Assembly: GCA_937139155.1 (NCBI GenBank)
Contig: CAKZPI010000043.1
Location: forward strand, 1-64,000
Direction of reading: 5' to 3'
Origin: an uncultured Flavobacteriales bacterium
GTDB taxonomy: Bacteria; Bacteroidota; Bacteroidia; Flavobacteriales; JBLHRE01
DNA length: 64,000 nucleotides
Positions 44,244 to 51,982 of the stretch are shown piece after piece. Made by a program: the position numbers and the translations under genes. Each line of letters opens with the position of its first letter. Position 1 is the stretch's first letter. Below the pieces are notes generated by a model that worked only from the letters and a program-made list of their open reading frames with translations, was not told the origin of the DNA and ran no database searches.

Positions 44244-44503
44244 GTATGCGCCAAGTATGGGCGTCTTTACTTTGTAGAAAAGTAAAGTATTAATCTAGAG
44301 CGCGTAAGTCCCTTATGGGTCAGGAAAAAGCCGTGAACCATTAGTAAGCTGCGGAGTTGTATGGCGTGAGTTTTAGTAGAATATTACATGAGGTAACGTA
44401 GCATAATCAAACCACCAAGTAGGAGACTCGTACGCTTGGTTGCGTCAGAAGGCCTGTGAGTGGCGAACTCCGCTGTTAAATGGAGCCTTCTACATGTTCG
44501 TAT
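44244..44503 (+). mobile_element. Group II intron-like remnant B (both ends present, about 260 bp)
   Basis: The element starts GTATGCGCCAAGTATGGGC, close to the GUGYG-type 5' end of group II introns, and contains CTAGAGCGCGTAAGTCCC. It then has a conserved middle (GTAAGCTGCGGAGTTGT; TACATGAGGTAACGTAGC), a D5-like segment (AACCACC-AAGTAGGAGACTCGTACGC-TTGGTT) and the 3' TACATGTTCG, a worn form of CTACTCGAT. No reverse transcriptase frame is present. It is about 80 percent identical by eye to copy D. It fills most of the gap between fic and the TOTE gene. Confidence 0.5.
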
Positions 44504-44712
44504 TTTAGAATCCACTCTTTCCCCAATGATTCTTAGAAGCACATTGCCTTTCTTTTTTTGTCGCAAGGGAGAGGTTTTTACCCACCAAAGATGGACAAGT
44601 TTTGATTTTATTTATGCATTTTAGGGATGGGTAGGCACTCTTTGCGGTGCTTTAGTTAGTGTGTTGGTTTGTGAGGCTTGGTAATGTGGGTGACTGCTGC
44701 ATTAGCATAAAT
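44504..44712. other. Intergenic stretch between remnant B and the TOTE gene
   Basis: The 209 bases hold no convincing gene or RNA. A T-rich run (CTTTCTTTTTTTG, near 44548) and short GTTAGTGTGTTGG-like text are seen, without a clear terminator stem. Confidence 0.5.
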
Positions 44713-47709
44713 TCATAGTAGTCTTTCTTCTAGTTGATTTTTCCAAATAACAAATCCTTTTCCTTGGTCCGAATAGTCATGAATAAGTCGACTGAAATTA
44801 TCTGGCTGCGTTTCAAGAAAGGCTTGCCTGCCTTTATTTCTAATAATGTTTAAGTCCTGGTCTATTGACCGCAGTTTTTGCCAGAGTATTTGTCTGTTTT
44901 TGGCAACATGCCAGATATAAGTGGCTTCTTCTGTGTTCAGGGTTTCCAGAATGATATGATATTGCTCCGTTCCGGGAAGCAGGAATACGAATGAGAAAGG
45001 GTTCAGAACAAACCGCAATTTCAAGGTGGGGCCATCGTGCTTAGATGCCAGATACCTTAATTGCCTGTAATGTTTAACCTCCTCATTTTTCAAGAGGTCA
45101 TCCAGTAATTGCTCCTCGGAATCATAGAACTGTTTACCATTTTGTCCTTCCTGTACCTTGTTTAAATCAAGTAAATTGTCTTCGGTTCCAGGTACATATT
45201 GTTTACCGACAATATCTTTTTCAATGAACCGGAATTTTACGCTTTCAATTACCTCCCTATTGATCTTTTCCAGATCAGTTGAATGGGCTTTTTGAGAAAC
45301 CAACAAGCTGTTTTCGAATTCAGCAAAGATTTCAGCTTCTACATTCTTTGACTTTAGGACTCTGGAAAAATACGGCTTCAATACATCAAATTCTGGCCTG
45401 ATCTCATCGTTTTCGATCTCAAACTCGAGTTCTGTATCTATCTTAGAAAGCTTATAAATAAAAGCAATCGCCCCGTAACGGAAATCCAACTGGTCGAAAG
45501 GCACCTTGACCTTTTTGTTGATTGTAAATGTTTGTTTGGGTCGACTGTCTGTAATCTCTGTGTCATCAAACAGAGTTGCTTGCCGGTCGAGATGTCGATA
45601 ATACGTATTCCTTTTCAGGAATAACCGGTTCAGGTATTCAATCTTGCGATCCTGGTAATCATAAATAACCGGAGTAATCTCAGAGCGCTGAACACGACCA
45701 ATGTATTGGATCAACTTTCCCTTAAATGAGAAAGGGTAAACAAGGAAAAGGCAAGAAGCATTTTTCAAGTCGGTGCCCTCTCCAAAAAACTGTCCGGTAG
45801 TAATCAACGCTTGATAATTTCCACTGTTGAGGACCCTCCATTTTGTTTTGCGACTGCTTTCAGAATCATCCCCGCTAAGTGTCACTACTTCAAAAGACTG
45901 TTTGAGAAACTGATAAAGCGTATCAATATGCTCTTTTCGTTCGGTAATAATAACGGCCTTTTTCCCTTTATTTAACTCACCAGTAATATCTCCAAGAATC
46001 AGCTTGTTTCTTGCAGAATCATGAACTAATATCTTCGATAAGGTTTCAAACGGGTCTGTTTTAGGGTTGAAGGGAACTCCTAGAGCGGTTACTCTTACTA
46101 TTATTCTTGCTCGCTTGTACTCTTCAATTTCCTGTGGTTTAATGTCAGCAATGATTTCCCCCAAGTGAGTGAAAATTATCTTGCCTGCATTTCCTTTCCG
46201 AAATGGGGTTGCAGTTAGGCCGTATTGGTAATAAGGCGAAAGTTTTGAAATGGTGTTTCGGAATGTTTCGGCAGGGATATGATGGCATTCATCTACGATT
46301 ATAGTTCCGAATGACTGGGCAAATTCATACGTTTCCTGTTTGTCAAGATACTTACCCAAACTCTGGATCATTGCTACGGTAATCGCTTTTCCGGGTTTTG
46401 CTTTTCCCTGCCCGATCCTTCCAATTTCGTTTTTTGGGATACCTAAAAAAACTTGGATTCGCTCAACCCATTGTTCCAGCAATTGTTTGCGATGTAAAAT
46501 GATCAAGGCTGGTTGTTGTTTTTCTGCGATGGTTTTCAGTCCGATTACTGTTTTACCAGAACCCGGAGGAGCGGTAATGACACCAAACTCTTTGCGGGAG
46601 GTTGCTTCAATTGCGGATTTCTGGTGTGATCTCAGACTGAAGTTTGTTTTGAATGGAGTAGGGGCATGTTTTTTTCGTTCATCCTGAAATTCAAAATCAA
46701 AGTTTTGCTGTTTGCAATAACGGATCAGTCTTCCGATAAATCCTCTCGGGATAATTACCTCATGTTCTGTTTCTTCAATGAAAAGAAAATACCGCTCAAC
46801 TCCCCAGGGGTTTCTACCACTCTTTTTTTTGATAAAATATTCCGAGTTGGCAAAGTTTAATTCCTCTTTCAGAAAATGGATCAGACCAGGTGTCATGCCC
46901 GATCGGTTAAGGCGAATTATATTGCTTAGTTGTATATGGAGTTTTTTTGAATTTATCCTTGGTGAAACGGAAACCTTGTCCGGTTGGAGTGCATTATAGA
47001 TCGCGTCAAGACGGGAAACGGATATTTTTTGAATCGATGACAGAAATTTCCATTGATCCTGATGTGGATTTAAATGCTCATTTATAAAGCAACTGTTCCC
47101 CTCTTTCAAAGTTGGTTTAAAGAGTGGAAGGGCGATTAAATTGCCCAATCCCTTTCCAGAATGAAAATCCTGATTCGGAAAAAGTCGGTCAAAACTGGAA
47201 CTTTTGTCAAATACAGAAAAGATTCCGGCTTGTTTCAAAAGAGTTATTAAAATCTTACGAATTTTGACGGCAGGATAGGGCTTATCAAAAAATAACCAGA
47301 CATGGCCTCCTTTGCCTGACCGGGATCGCTCCAGATAAGAAGGGATGCCATGTTCTTTGCAGATATTGATGAAAGAACGGCATTCGTTCGCCCATTTGTC
47401 TTTATCAAAGTCTGCAGCAATAAACCAGGAGGTGTTGTCCGGCAACAAGGGATAAATACCGATTAATTGTTCACCAATGAAATGCTTCAGAAGCTGTTGG
47501 TCAGTAAGCGGAAGGTAAGTTTTATCTCTGTAGTTTTTAAAAGTACCGCCATTCATTTTATGGAGCCGGTACATGTAAGGGTCATATTGATAAGCGGGCA
47601 TATATCCGCTTTTCTTGCCTTTTTCCCAACGAATGGCAAAGACATCCTCCCTGCCTTTGAAGAGGCTTTTGAACAAAATCAGTTTTTCATTTTCTGAATA
47701 TTGGTCCAT
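44713..47709 (-). CDS. TOTE-type conflict protein: archaeo-eukaryotic primase fused to SF2 helicase
   Basis: The 998-residue protein begins with an AEP primase-like domain (about residues 20-240). Key motifs are FIAADFD near 97-102 (metal-binding acidic pair) and SRSGKGGHVWLFF (about 128-140), as in TOTE-system primases. A superfamily 2 helicase follows, with Walker A APPGSGKT (about 378-386), the DECH box IVDECHHIP (about 470), TATPFRKGNAG and the arginine-finger motif QYIGRVQRSE. The last 270 residues are an unassigned, charged, helix-rich domain. I see no clear PD-(D/E)xK or HNH nuclease. Such primase-helicases are described as parts of DNA-targeting conflict (defence) systems. It is 12 bp downstream of the AlbA-type gene and so probably in one operon with it. 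Confidence 0.82.
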   Translation of the reverse strand: MDQYSENEKLILFKSLFKGREDVFAIRWEKGKKSGYMPAYQYDPYMYRLHKMNGGTFKNYRDKTYLPLTDQQLLKHFIGEQLIGIYPLLPDNTSWFIAADFDKDKWANECRSFINICKEHGIPSYLERSRSGKGGHVWLFFDKPYPAVKIRKILITLLKQAGIFSVFDKSSSFDRLFPNQDFHSGKGLGNLIALPLFKPTLKEGNSCFINEHLNPHQDQWKFLSSIQKISVSRLDAIYNALQPDKVSVSPRINSKKLHIQLSNIIRLNRSGMTPGLIHFLKEELNFANSEYFIKKKSGRNPWGVERYFLFIEETEHEVIIPRGFIGRLIRYCKQQNFDFEFQDERKKHAPTPFKTNFSLRSHQKSAIEATSRKEFGVITAPPGSGKTVIGLKTIAEKQQPALIILHRKQLLEQWVERIQVFLGIPKNEIGRIGQGKAKPGKAITVAMIQSLGKYLDKQETYEFAQSFGTIIVDECHHIPAETFRNTISKLSPYYQYGLTATPFRKGNAGKIIFTHLGEIIADIKPQEIEEYKRARIIVRVTALGVPFNPKTDPFETLSKILVHDSARNKLILGDITGELNKGKKAVIITERKEHIDTLYQFLKQSFEVVTLSGDDSESSRKTKWRVLNSGNYQALITTGQFFGEGTDLKNASCLFLVYPFSFKGKLIQYIGRVQRSEITPVIYDYQDRKIEYLNRLFLKRNTYYRHLDRQATLFDDTEITDSRPKQTFTINKKVKVPFDQLDFRYGAIAFIYKLSKIDTELEFEIENDEIRPEFDVLKPYFSRVLKSKNVEAEIFAEFENSLLVSQKAHSTDLEKINREVIESVKFRFIEKDIVGKQYVPGTEDNLLDLNKVQEGQNGKQFYDSEEQLLDDLLKNEEVKHYRQLRYLASKHDGPTLKLRFVLNPFSFVFLLPGTEQYHIILETLNTEEATYIWHVAKNRQILWQKLRSIDQDLNIIRNKGRQAFLETQPDNFSRLIHDYSDQGKGFVIWKNQLEERLL

Positions 47710-47721
47710 TTTGGCGATTTT

Positions 47722-49125
47722 TCAATCAGGCAATTTTATTTGGATTTTCCAACGTCCAGTTTTTCTGGACCCAACTCTTTTTATTACACCTGCATCTCTT
47801 AATTTTTTAATGGTCTTTTCTACTGTGCTTTGGCTCTTGCCAATGTTTTTTGCAATTTCTTCAACGGTTATTTCTGAGTCCAAGTCAATCTGGGCCATTA
47901 TTTCTTCCGCACTTATCCCGTATTTATCCCGTATTTTTTCCGTATTTATCCCGTACTTATCCCGCAATGTTGTTAAGGGGTCCTTTGTTTTCTCGGTACT
48001 TTCTCGGTACTTTCTCGGTACTTTCACTGCATTCTTAAATATTTTGCTCAGAAAACCTCCTTGTTCTTCTTTTAATACTGGTTCCGGTAAACCGGCATCT
48101 TTACAAGTTTCAATGATTCGAATGGTTCCTCGGCCCCAGGAATCAATGTAACCAACCTTGAAACAAACATCTGCAAGCAATGGGTTTCTCGGTTTGGAGC
48201 GGTGTACTTTCTTTAAGTCTTCTTCGGAAATTCCTTCGGGCAGGCTGCCATCATTCCAAACGCTGAAATTATTCTCATACACGCGAATTTGCGTAGGTGC
48301 TCCCATGTAGTTTCGGTGCACCAAAGCGTTGAGAATCATTTCACGAACGGCAGCAACTGGATATTCATCCAACTCAACCCTTTGCATACCCATAAAGTCA
48401 ATCGGGTGAATAAAGAACTTTGCGTTAAGCGTTTCCCCAACCCGGTCTTTAAGTTGGATCAGATTGCTTTCTAGTACCTCATGAAATTTCAGGTCGGCAT
48501 CTGTTTCTCCGAATTTACCGATCTTGACGGCCATATTAGGATAGAATTTTCCGGGGTCTTTGCCAAACAAGACAATGGCCGCTCTTTTCAAATGGCCACC
48601 TTCGAGAAGACGCAGTTTTTCTAGCAAGTCCGTAATGCTGATATTGTCCTCAACATTGATCCGTTTTGCAGTCCTTGCATCTTTCAAAAATTGCTTTATG
48701 CTTGATTCATCAATGTCGTTGATTGAAGCCCTTTGTTCGGGAATGTCATCCCAGGTCTTTCCGGTTCGTTTCAAAATGAACTCATTCAATGCCGGGCCTT
48801 TCAGTTCCTGCAATGTACTTCCGGTGCGGACATAATATTTTCCTCTTACGGAAATAGGTACATCATAGCGAGGGACAATGATCTCAAGATAATTCTTACC
48901 CTTTTCCTCATGCAAGTTCACTTCCGCATACACGCCCAGAATGTCCCGGAACTTATTAGGCAAATCTTCCAGTAGTTTGTTGTGGTTGTAAATGCCCATT
49001 GCCTTTCCTTTATCATCAATTCCAATATATAGTTTACCACCGCTGGCATTGGCAAAACCGCAGATCCATTTCAGGTATTCGTCCCGCCAGTTGGCCTTGT
49101 ATTCTATGTTTTGGGATTCGGGCAT
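47722..49125 (-). CDS. AlbA_2/Schlafen-type ATP-binding regulator with C-terminal winged helix
   Basis: The 467-residue protein starts with the AlbA_2 (Schlafen-like) domain: ESQNIEYKANW, GFANASGGKLYIGIDDKG and YDVPISVRGKYYVRTGST. A GHKL/HATPase-like C-terminal part (MILNALVHRNYMGAPTQIRVYENN, GRGTIRIIETCKDAGLPEP) is typical of COG2865 regulators. Next comes a linker built from two sets of 11-nt DNA repeats (47899-47964 and 47989-48021), then a winged-helix end (TVEEIAKNIGKSQSTVEKTIKKLRDAG). The family is thought to be nucleic-acid binding and is often next to defence genes. Here it precedes the TOTE protein in a two-gene operon and may control or assist it. A change of one repeat unit would shift the frame and remove the winged helix. 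Confidence 0.85.
   Translation of the reverse strand: MPESQNIEYKANWRDEYLKWICGFANASGGKLYIGIDDKGKAMGIYNHNKLLEDLPNKFRDILGVYAEVNLHEEKGKNYLEIIVPRYDVPISVRGKYYVRTGSTLQELKGPALNEFILKRTGKTWDDIPEQRASINDIDESSIKQFLKDARTAKRINVEDNISITDLLEKLRLLEGGHLKRAAIVLFGKDPGKFYPNMAVKIGKFGETDADLKFHEVLESNLIQLKDRVGETLNAKFFIHPIDFMGMQRVELDEYPVAAVREMILNALVHRNYMGAPTQIRVYENNFSVWNDGSLPEGISEEDLKKVHRSKPRNPLLADVCFKVGYIDSWGRGTIRIIETCKDAGLPEPVLKEEQGGFLSKIFKNAVKVPRKYRESTEKTKDPLTTLRDKYGINTEKIRDKYGISAEEIMAQIDLDSEITVEEIAKNIGKSQSTVEKTIKKLRDAGVIKRVGSRKTGRWKIQIKLPD
47899..47964 (-). repeat. Six tandem 11-nt units inside the AlbA_2 gene
   Basis: On the minus strand six consecutive 11-base units all start with CGG (CGGGATAAGTA, CGGGATAAATA, CGGAAAAAATA and so on). 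Three units equal 33 bases, so the protein shows an 11-residue repeat (RDKYGINTEKI, RDKYGISAEEI) while the DNA period is 11. Confidence 0.95.
47989..48021 (-). repeat. Three perfect tandem 11-nt units inside the AlbA_2 gene
   Basis: On the plus strand the unit TTTCTCGGTAC occurs three times without a mismatch, with four bases of a fourth copy. It is read in three different frames in turn (VPRK, YRES, TEKT). Because 11 is not a multiple of three, gain or loss of one unit changes the reading frame. Confidence 0.95.
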
Positions 49126-49308
49126 TTTCTCTTTTAATCAGGGGTAAAGATATTTATGTCCTTATAAATGAAACCAATCCCTTGGATGAAGCTTTTGTTT
49201 CCTCCTGATTTTGGATCAGGTCCATTTAATAAGGAGAGCAACAAATTAAGCAAAGAATTTTTGGAGTCGATAAAGGAAAGGTTTGGTGTTTTGAACGACC
49301 TAATGGAT

Positions 49309-49401
49309 GGGTTACGACGGCCAAGCATGCGCTTGGTTGCATCAACAGATCTGCGAGAGGCACGCTCCGCTACTGTTTAGTAGTGAAGCTGTCTACTCGA
49401 T
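49309..49401 (+). mobile_element. Group II intron-like remnant C (3' end only)
   Basis: GCATGCGCTTGGTTGCATCA, then GATCTGCGAGAGGCACGCTCCGC, an AT-rich hairpin loop and the terminal GTCTACTCGAT match copies A, B and D. The 5' part is missing. The preceding 183 bases (49126-49308) hold no gene that I can support. The element ends 44 bp from the stop of the next leftward gene. Confidence 0.45.
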
Positions 49402-49444
49402 TGTGGTGTCGTTTTTTATTCACGGAAGTTTCAGTCAGTCCGAG

Positions 49445-49951
49445 TTAATCTACCTCTTTGTCGACTTTTACCCATTCAACCCTGTCATAAATGTCTTTTT
49501 CTACGGGGCTAACTAGCATAAACAAGTCAGTCAAATAAATCACTTCTACAGTTCTCTTGTTGTATCCTAAGGCTCCAACGTCCTGCATTTGAAATTCAAC
49601 TTTTTTAAATTTCAGATGTCCATTTTGATAAATCACTTTTTGGGTTCTCCAAGCTGATGAGGAAAGCGCAATTTTTAAAGGTCCGATTATCAAAATTCCA
49701 ACTATGGTCAATATTGGAAGTGAAGAGCTAATGATTCTCCATTTTCTGGTTTTGAAACTCCACAAGCTCCAAATCAAAGTAAGAGGAGTCAAAATCATAA
49801 TTCCAAAATATGTGAATGACTTTATTGTCTGACATTTAATTTCAAATGAAGTCAATCCGTCAAGGGTTAAAAGTAGAAGTGTCAGAATGAAAATTCCGTT
49901 CAAAATGGTCGCAATGTATTTCTTAATTGTTATTTTTTTCAAATGCACCAT
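49445..49951 (-). CDS. Hypothetical membrane protein of the island
   Basis: The 168-residue protein has three hydrophobic segments in its first 115 residues (about 12-32, 46-66 and 78-95), then a soluble C-terminal part (VIYQNGHLKFKKVEFQMQD; DVGALGYNKRTVEVIYLTDLF). I do not recognise a family. It is the single gene between remnants C and D, reads leftward as most island genes do, and appears more AT-rich than the core genes, consistent with acquisition by transfer. Confidence 0.65.
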   Translation of the reverse strand: MVHLKKITIKKYIATILNGIFILTLLLLTLDGLTSFEIKCQTIKSFTYFGIMILTPLTLIWSLWSFKTRKWRIISSSLPILTIVGILIIGPLKIALSSSAWRTQKVIYQNGHLKFKKVEFQMQDVGALGYNKRTVEVIYLTDLFMLVSPVEKDIYDRVEWVKVDKEVD

Positions 49952-49960
49952 TTGTTTAGC

Positions 49961-49995
49961 TATGCGCAGTCTCGGCTAAGCCGAGATTGCGTATA
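49961..49995. repeat. 17-bp inverted repeat hairpin preceding remnant D
   Basis: TATGCGCAGTCTCGGCT (49961-49977) and AGCCGAGATTGCGTATA (49979-49995) pair along all 17 positions, two of them as G-U in RNA, around one base. A related but weaker sequence (GCAGTCTAAGCTTAGCCGAGATTGCG, with the right arm best kept) lies at 44208-44233 in the same place before remnant B. Confidence 0.85.
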
Positions 49996-50003
49996 GGTTT
50001 TGC

Positions 50004-50262
50004 GTGTGCCCAGCATGGGCATCTTTACTTTGCAGAAATGTAAAGTATTAAACTAGAGGATGCAAGTCCCTTCAGAGCATGGGTGGCGCCTTAAACCATT
50101 AGTAAGCTGCAGAGTTGTTTAGTATGAGCTTTAGCAGAATGCTACATGAGGTAACGTAGCATAATCAAACCACCATGTGCGAGACCCAAACGCTTGGTTG
50201 CAACAGCAGACCTATGAGAGGCGCACTCCGATATTATTTAACTGCTGAGCCATCTATTCGAT
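50004..50262 (+). mobile_element. Group II intron-like remnant D (most complete copy, 259 bp)
   Basis: The element begins GTGTGCCCAGCATGGGC, matching the GUGYG rule for group II intron 5' ends, and includes CTAGAGGATGCAAGTCCC, a conserved middle (GTAAGCTGCAGAGTTGT; CATGAGGTAACGTAGCATAA), a domain V-like hairpin (AACCACCATGTGCGAGACCC then CGCTTGGTT), TGAGAGGCGCACTCCG, a domain VI-like hairpin and the end CTATTCGAT. A functional intron needs about 600 bases of RNA plus a reverse transcriptase, so this is a deletion derivative. Its last 29 bases overlap the end of the leftward gene at 50234-50704. Confidence 0.52.
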
Positions 50263-50704
50263 TAGCCATAGTATTTTTTTTCATTTTCCACATGAAGTAG
50301 ATTAAACCAAGAATTGGAAAAATCATATCTAAAGTTTTAGTCCAGCCATATTGAATTAGGTAGGTCATTTTGAAGTTTCCAAAATCAGTATTTGCTAAAT
50401 ATTCCCCATAGAACTTGTTCAATACCCCCAGGCATACAGTGAGAAATACGGTTAATCCAATTAATAGATAGATTTTTCGATTCTCTATTTTTTCCATTGT
50501 TAGAATCTTCCTGGATAGCATTATTAGGAACCACACAGACAGTAGACCTAAAACTATATTTATTGAAATCAGAATCAGTTTGTTTTCAATTCTTAATTCC
50601 ACGCTAACCCATATAAGAAATGTCGTCAGAAGATCATACAGTTTCTTGAATGACAAGAAAACTAAGACACTTGATAGAGCTATTCGAATTGTCGGGTTGT
50701 TCAT
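50234..50704 (-). CDS. Hypothetical four-helix membrane protein of the island
   Basis: The 156-residue protein has about four hydrophobic segments (residues 5-30, 42-64, 77-95 and 125-142) and no recognised motif. Its final residues (about ANRIDGSAVK) are encoded by the 3' end of remnant D read on the opposite strand, so the original C-terminus was probably replaced when the element arrived. The function is unknown. Confidence 0.55.
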   Translation of the reverse strand: MNNPTIRIALSSVLVFLSFKKLYDLLTTFLIWVSVELRIENKLILISINIVLGLLSVWFLIMLSRKILTMEKIENRKIYLLIGLTVFLTVCLGVLNKFYGEYLANTDFGNFKMTYLIQYGWTKTLDMIFPILGLIYFMWKMKKNTMANRIDGSAVK

Positions 50705-50980
50705 TATTTTTATTGTGGGTAAGGGGCTTTGCTATGAAAAGGTGCGATTAAATAGCTTTAAAGTTTAGTTCTTGCAACACGCTTAGCAGAGACTTTTATT
50801 TGTGTGGTAAATTACTAAAACAACTGAAAAGAAAAAGGGAGGTGGAAGCTGGATACTTCGGTTCGATTTGTGCCACCCATTTCGGAATATTAGTGCCAGG
50901 TGTATCGAATCTAATTGTGTCATTTAGGCCTGGAGGGGAAATGGTTTCGTTTCTAATTGAGCCATTTTGCTTGGTGAGGG
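50705..50980. other. Intergenic stretch with a possible gene fragment
   Basis: No complete gene is supported. On the minus strand, an open stretch from about 50980 to 50800 without a start codon reads NGSIRNETISPPGLND then IRFDTPGTNIPKWVAQIE, which looks protein-like and may be the rest of a lost gene. A plus-strand frame at 50800-51042 overlaps it and has no recognisable content. Confidence 0.35.
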
Positions 50981-51225
50981 TTAAGCGCTTTTCTTTATTT
51001 CTTGAGTTTCCTTTTTCAATACAGGATTATCTCTTTGAATAATTCCCCAAAGCATCTCGGGTTCTATGCTATCATAAGCATGTGCAATCAGGTTTCTTAA
51101 ACCAATTTTTTTATTGGATGAGCTCATGTTTATTTCTGGGCATTGTTCACGGATATTTCGAACAGCTTCACCAATTATTTCCAAATCTCTTTCGGCTGCC
51201 CTTTGAATCTGATCATTTAATTAAA
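50981..51225 (-). pseudogene. Truncated HepT-family (DUF86) toxin
   Basis: The frame reads LNDQIQRAAERDLEIIGEAV, then GLRNLIAHAYDSIEPEMLWGII, and stops at 50981. HepT toxins carry the RNase-type R-x4-H-x-Y motif, here R-NLIA-H-A-Y, which is intact. The usual first 35 or so residues are missing, with an in-frame stop just upstream of 51225. No MntA-type nucleotidyltransferase antitoxin gene is seen beside it. It is a remnant of a HepT-MntA toxin-antitoxin pair. Confidence 0.78.
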
Positions 51226-51290
51226 CTATTTCTCCCATGAGATTACCATTGTGGTCATGAATAAGATAAACGAAAGAAACTTAAAGTTTT

Positions 51291-51917
51291 TCATTTGTCT
51301 TGTATTAAGGCAAGTAGTTGTTCGAAATTGATTGCTTGGCTTATGGTTTTTTGTTTATGGTTGTAATAAATAAACTGGGTTTCTACATCCATTTCAGCTT
51401 GATTAAGGTGAGCACCCAAATCTTGAAGAAATTTTCTATTGTTATTGTCTACAATGGAAAGGGAGCCTCCCATTCGGCTCTGTATAAAGATGGGGCTACC
51501 CCAAAACTCTAATTCTTTAAACAGCTTGTCGGAAAAGTATAAGGCAACTATAGCCAGTTCGACCTTTTGAGCGGAAAGTTTATCCTTAAGAAGATCAAGA
51601 GAAACACATGCTTCTGAGGTACAATTCGGTTGAAAGAAGTAAACAACCCGTGATGAATTTGCCTTGGTGATTTCTTTAGCCAATTCACCTGGGCCAACCC
51701 TAATGATTAAGGGGGATCTTACATCCTTACTCTCACTATAATCAATGATTTTAACCTTCTCATTTTTAGATAACCTTGACTCGCCATAAAAAAGGCCAGG
51801 TGTGTTTGCAATTTCACTGGTCAAGGAAATAGGCGTGCAAGAAAAAACCATTGAAAATGCGAAAAGGAAAGCAGCCCATACAGGTGCCTTGGGATAATTA
51901 GCGTGCGGTAAAACCAT
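51291..51917 (-). CDS. Lipoprotein with possible thioredoxin-like fold
   Basis: With the ATG at 51915-51917 the precursor has 208 residues and a lipoprotein signal (WAAFLFAFSMVFSC). An ATG at 51956 would add 13 residues in front and is less likely. The segment RVVYFFQPNCTSEACVSLDLL, then VELAIVALYFSDKLF, resembles the beta-alpha-beta core of thioredoxin-like proteins, with Cys-x4-Cys rather than CxxC, so redox function is uncertain. No family name is given. It is the last island gene before the right direct repeat. Confidence 0.65.
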   Translation of the reverse strand: MVLPHANYPKAPVWAAFLFAFSMVFSCTPISLTSEIANTPGLFYGESRLSKNEKVKIIDYSESKDVRSPLIIRVGPGELAKEITKANSSRVVYFFQPNCTSEACVSLDLLKDKLSAQKVELAIVALYFSDKLFKELEFWGSPIFIQSRMGGSLSIVDNNNRKFLQDLGAHLNQAEMDVETQFIYYNHKQKTISQAINFEQLLALIQDK

Positions 51918-51982
51918 TTTTAACGAAGGTTGAGTTTTATGGATACCAACAAACATAACAAAAAACGGCTACAGCCAGTCAC

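Noticed and set aside
47899..48021. CRISPR array
   Set aside because: The units are 11 bases, directly tandem and within a coding frame; no spacers and no cas genes.
47615..48151. 178-codon plus-strand frame opposite the start of the TOTE gene and the end of the AlbA_2 gene
   Set aside because: It spans the junction of two well-supported minus-strand genes and has no protein-like features.
42905..50262. Integron array with attC sites
   Set aside because: Some GTTRRRY-like heptamers occur in the hairpins, but no paired R''/R' consensus and no integrase gene are seen; 5' GTGYG and 3' CTACTCGAT ends fit intron-like elements better.
50800..51042. 80-codon plus-strand frame
   Set aside because: It overlaps the HepT remnant and a protein-like minus-strand fragment; no start context or family features.
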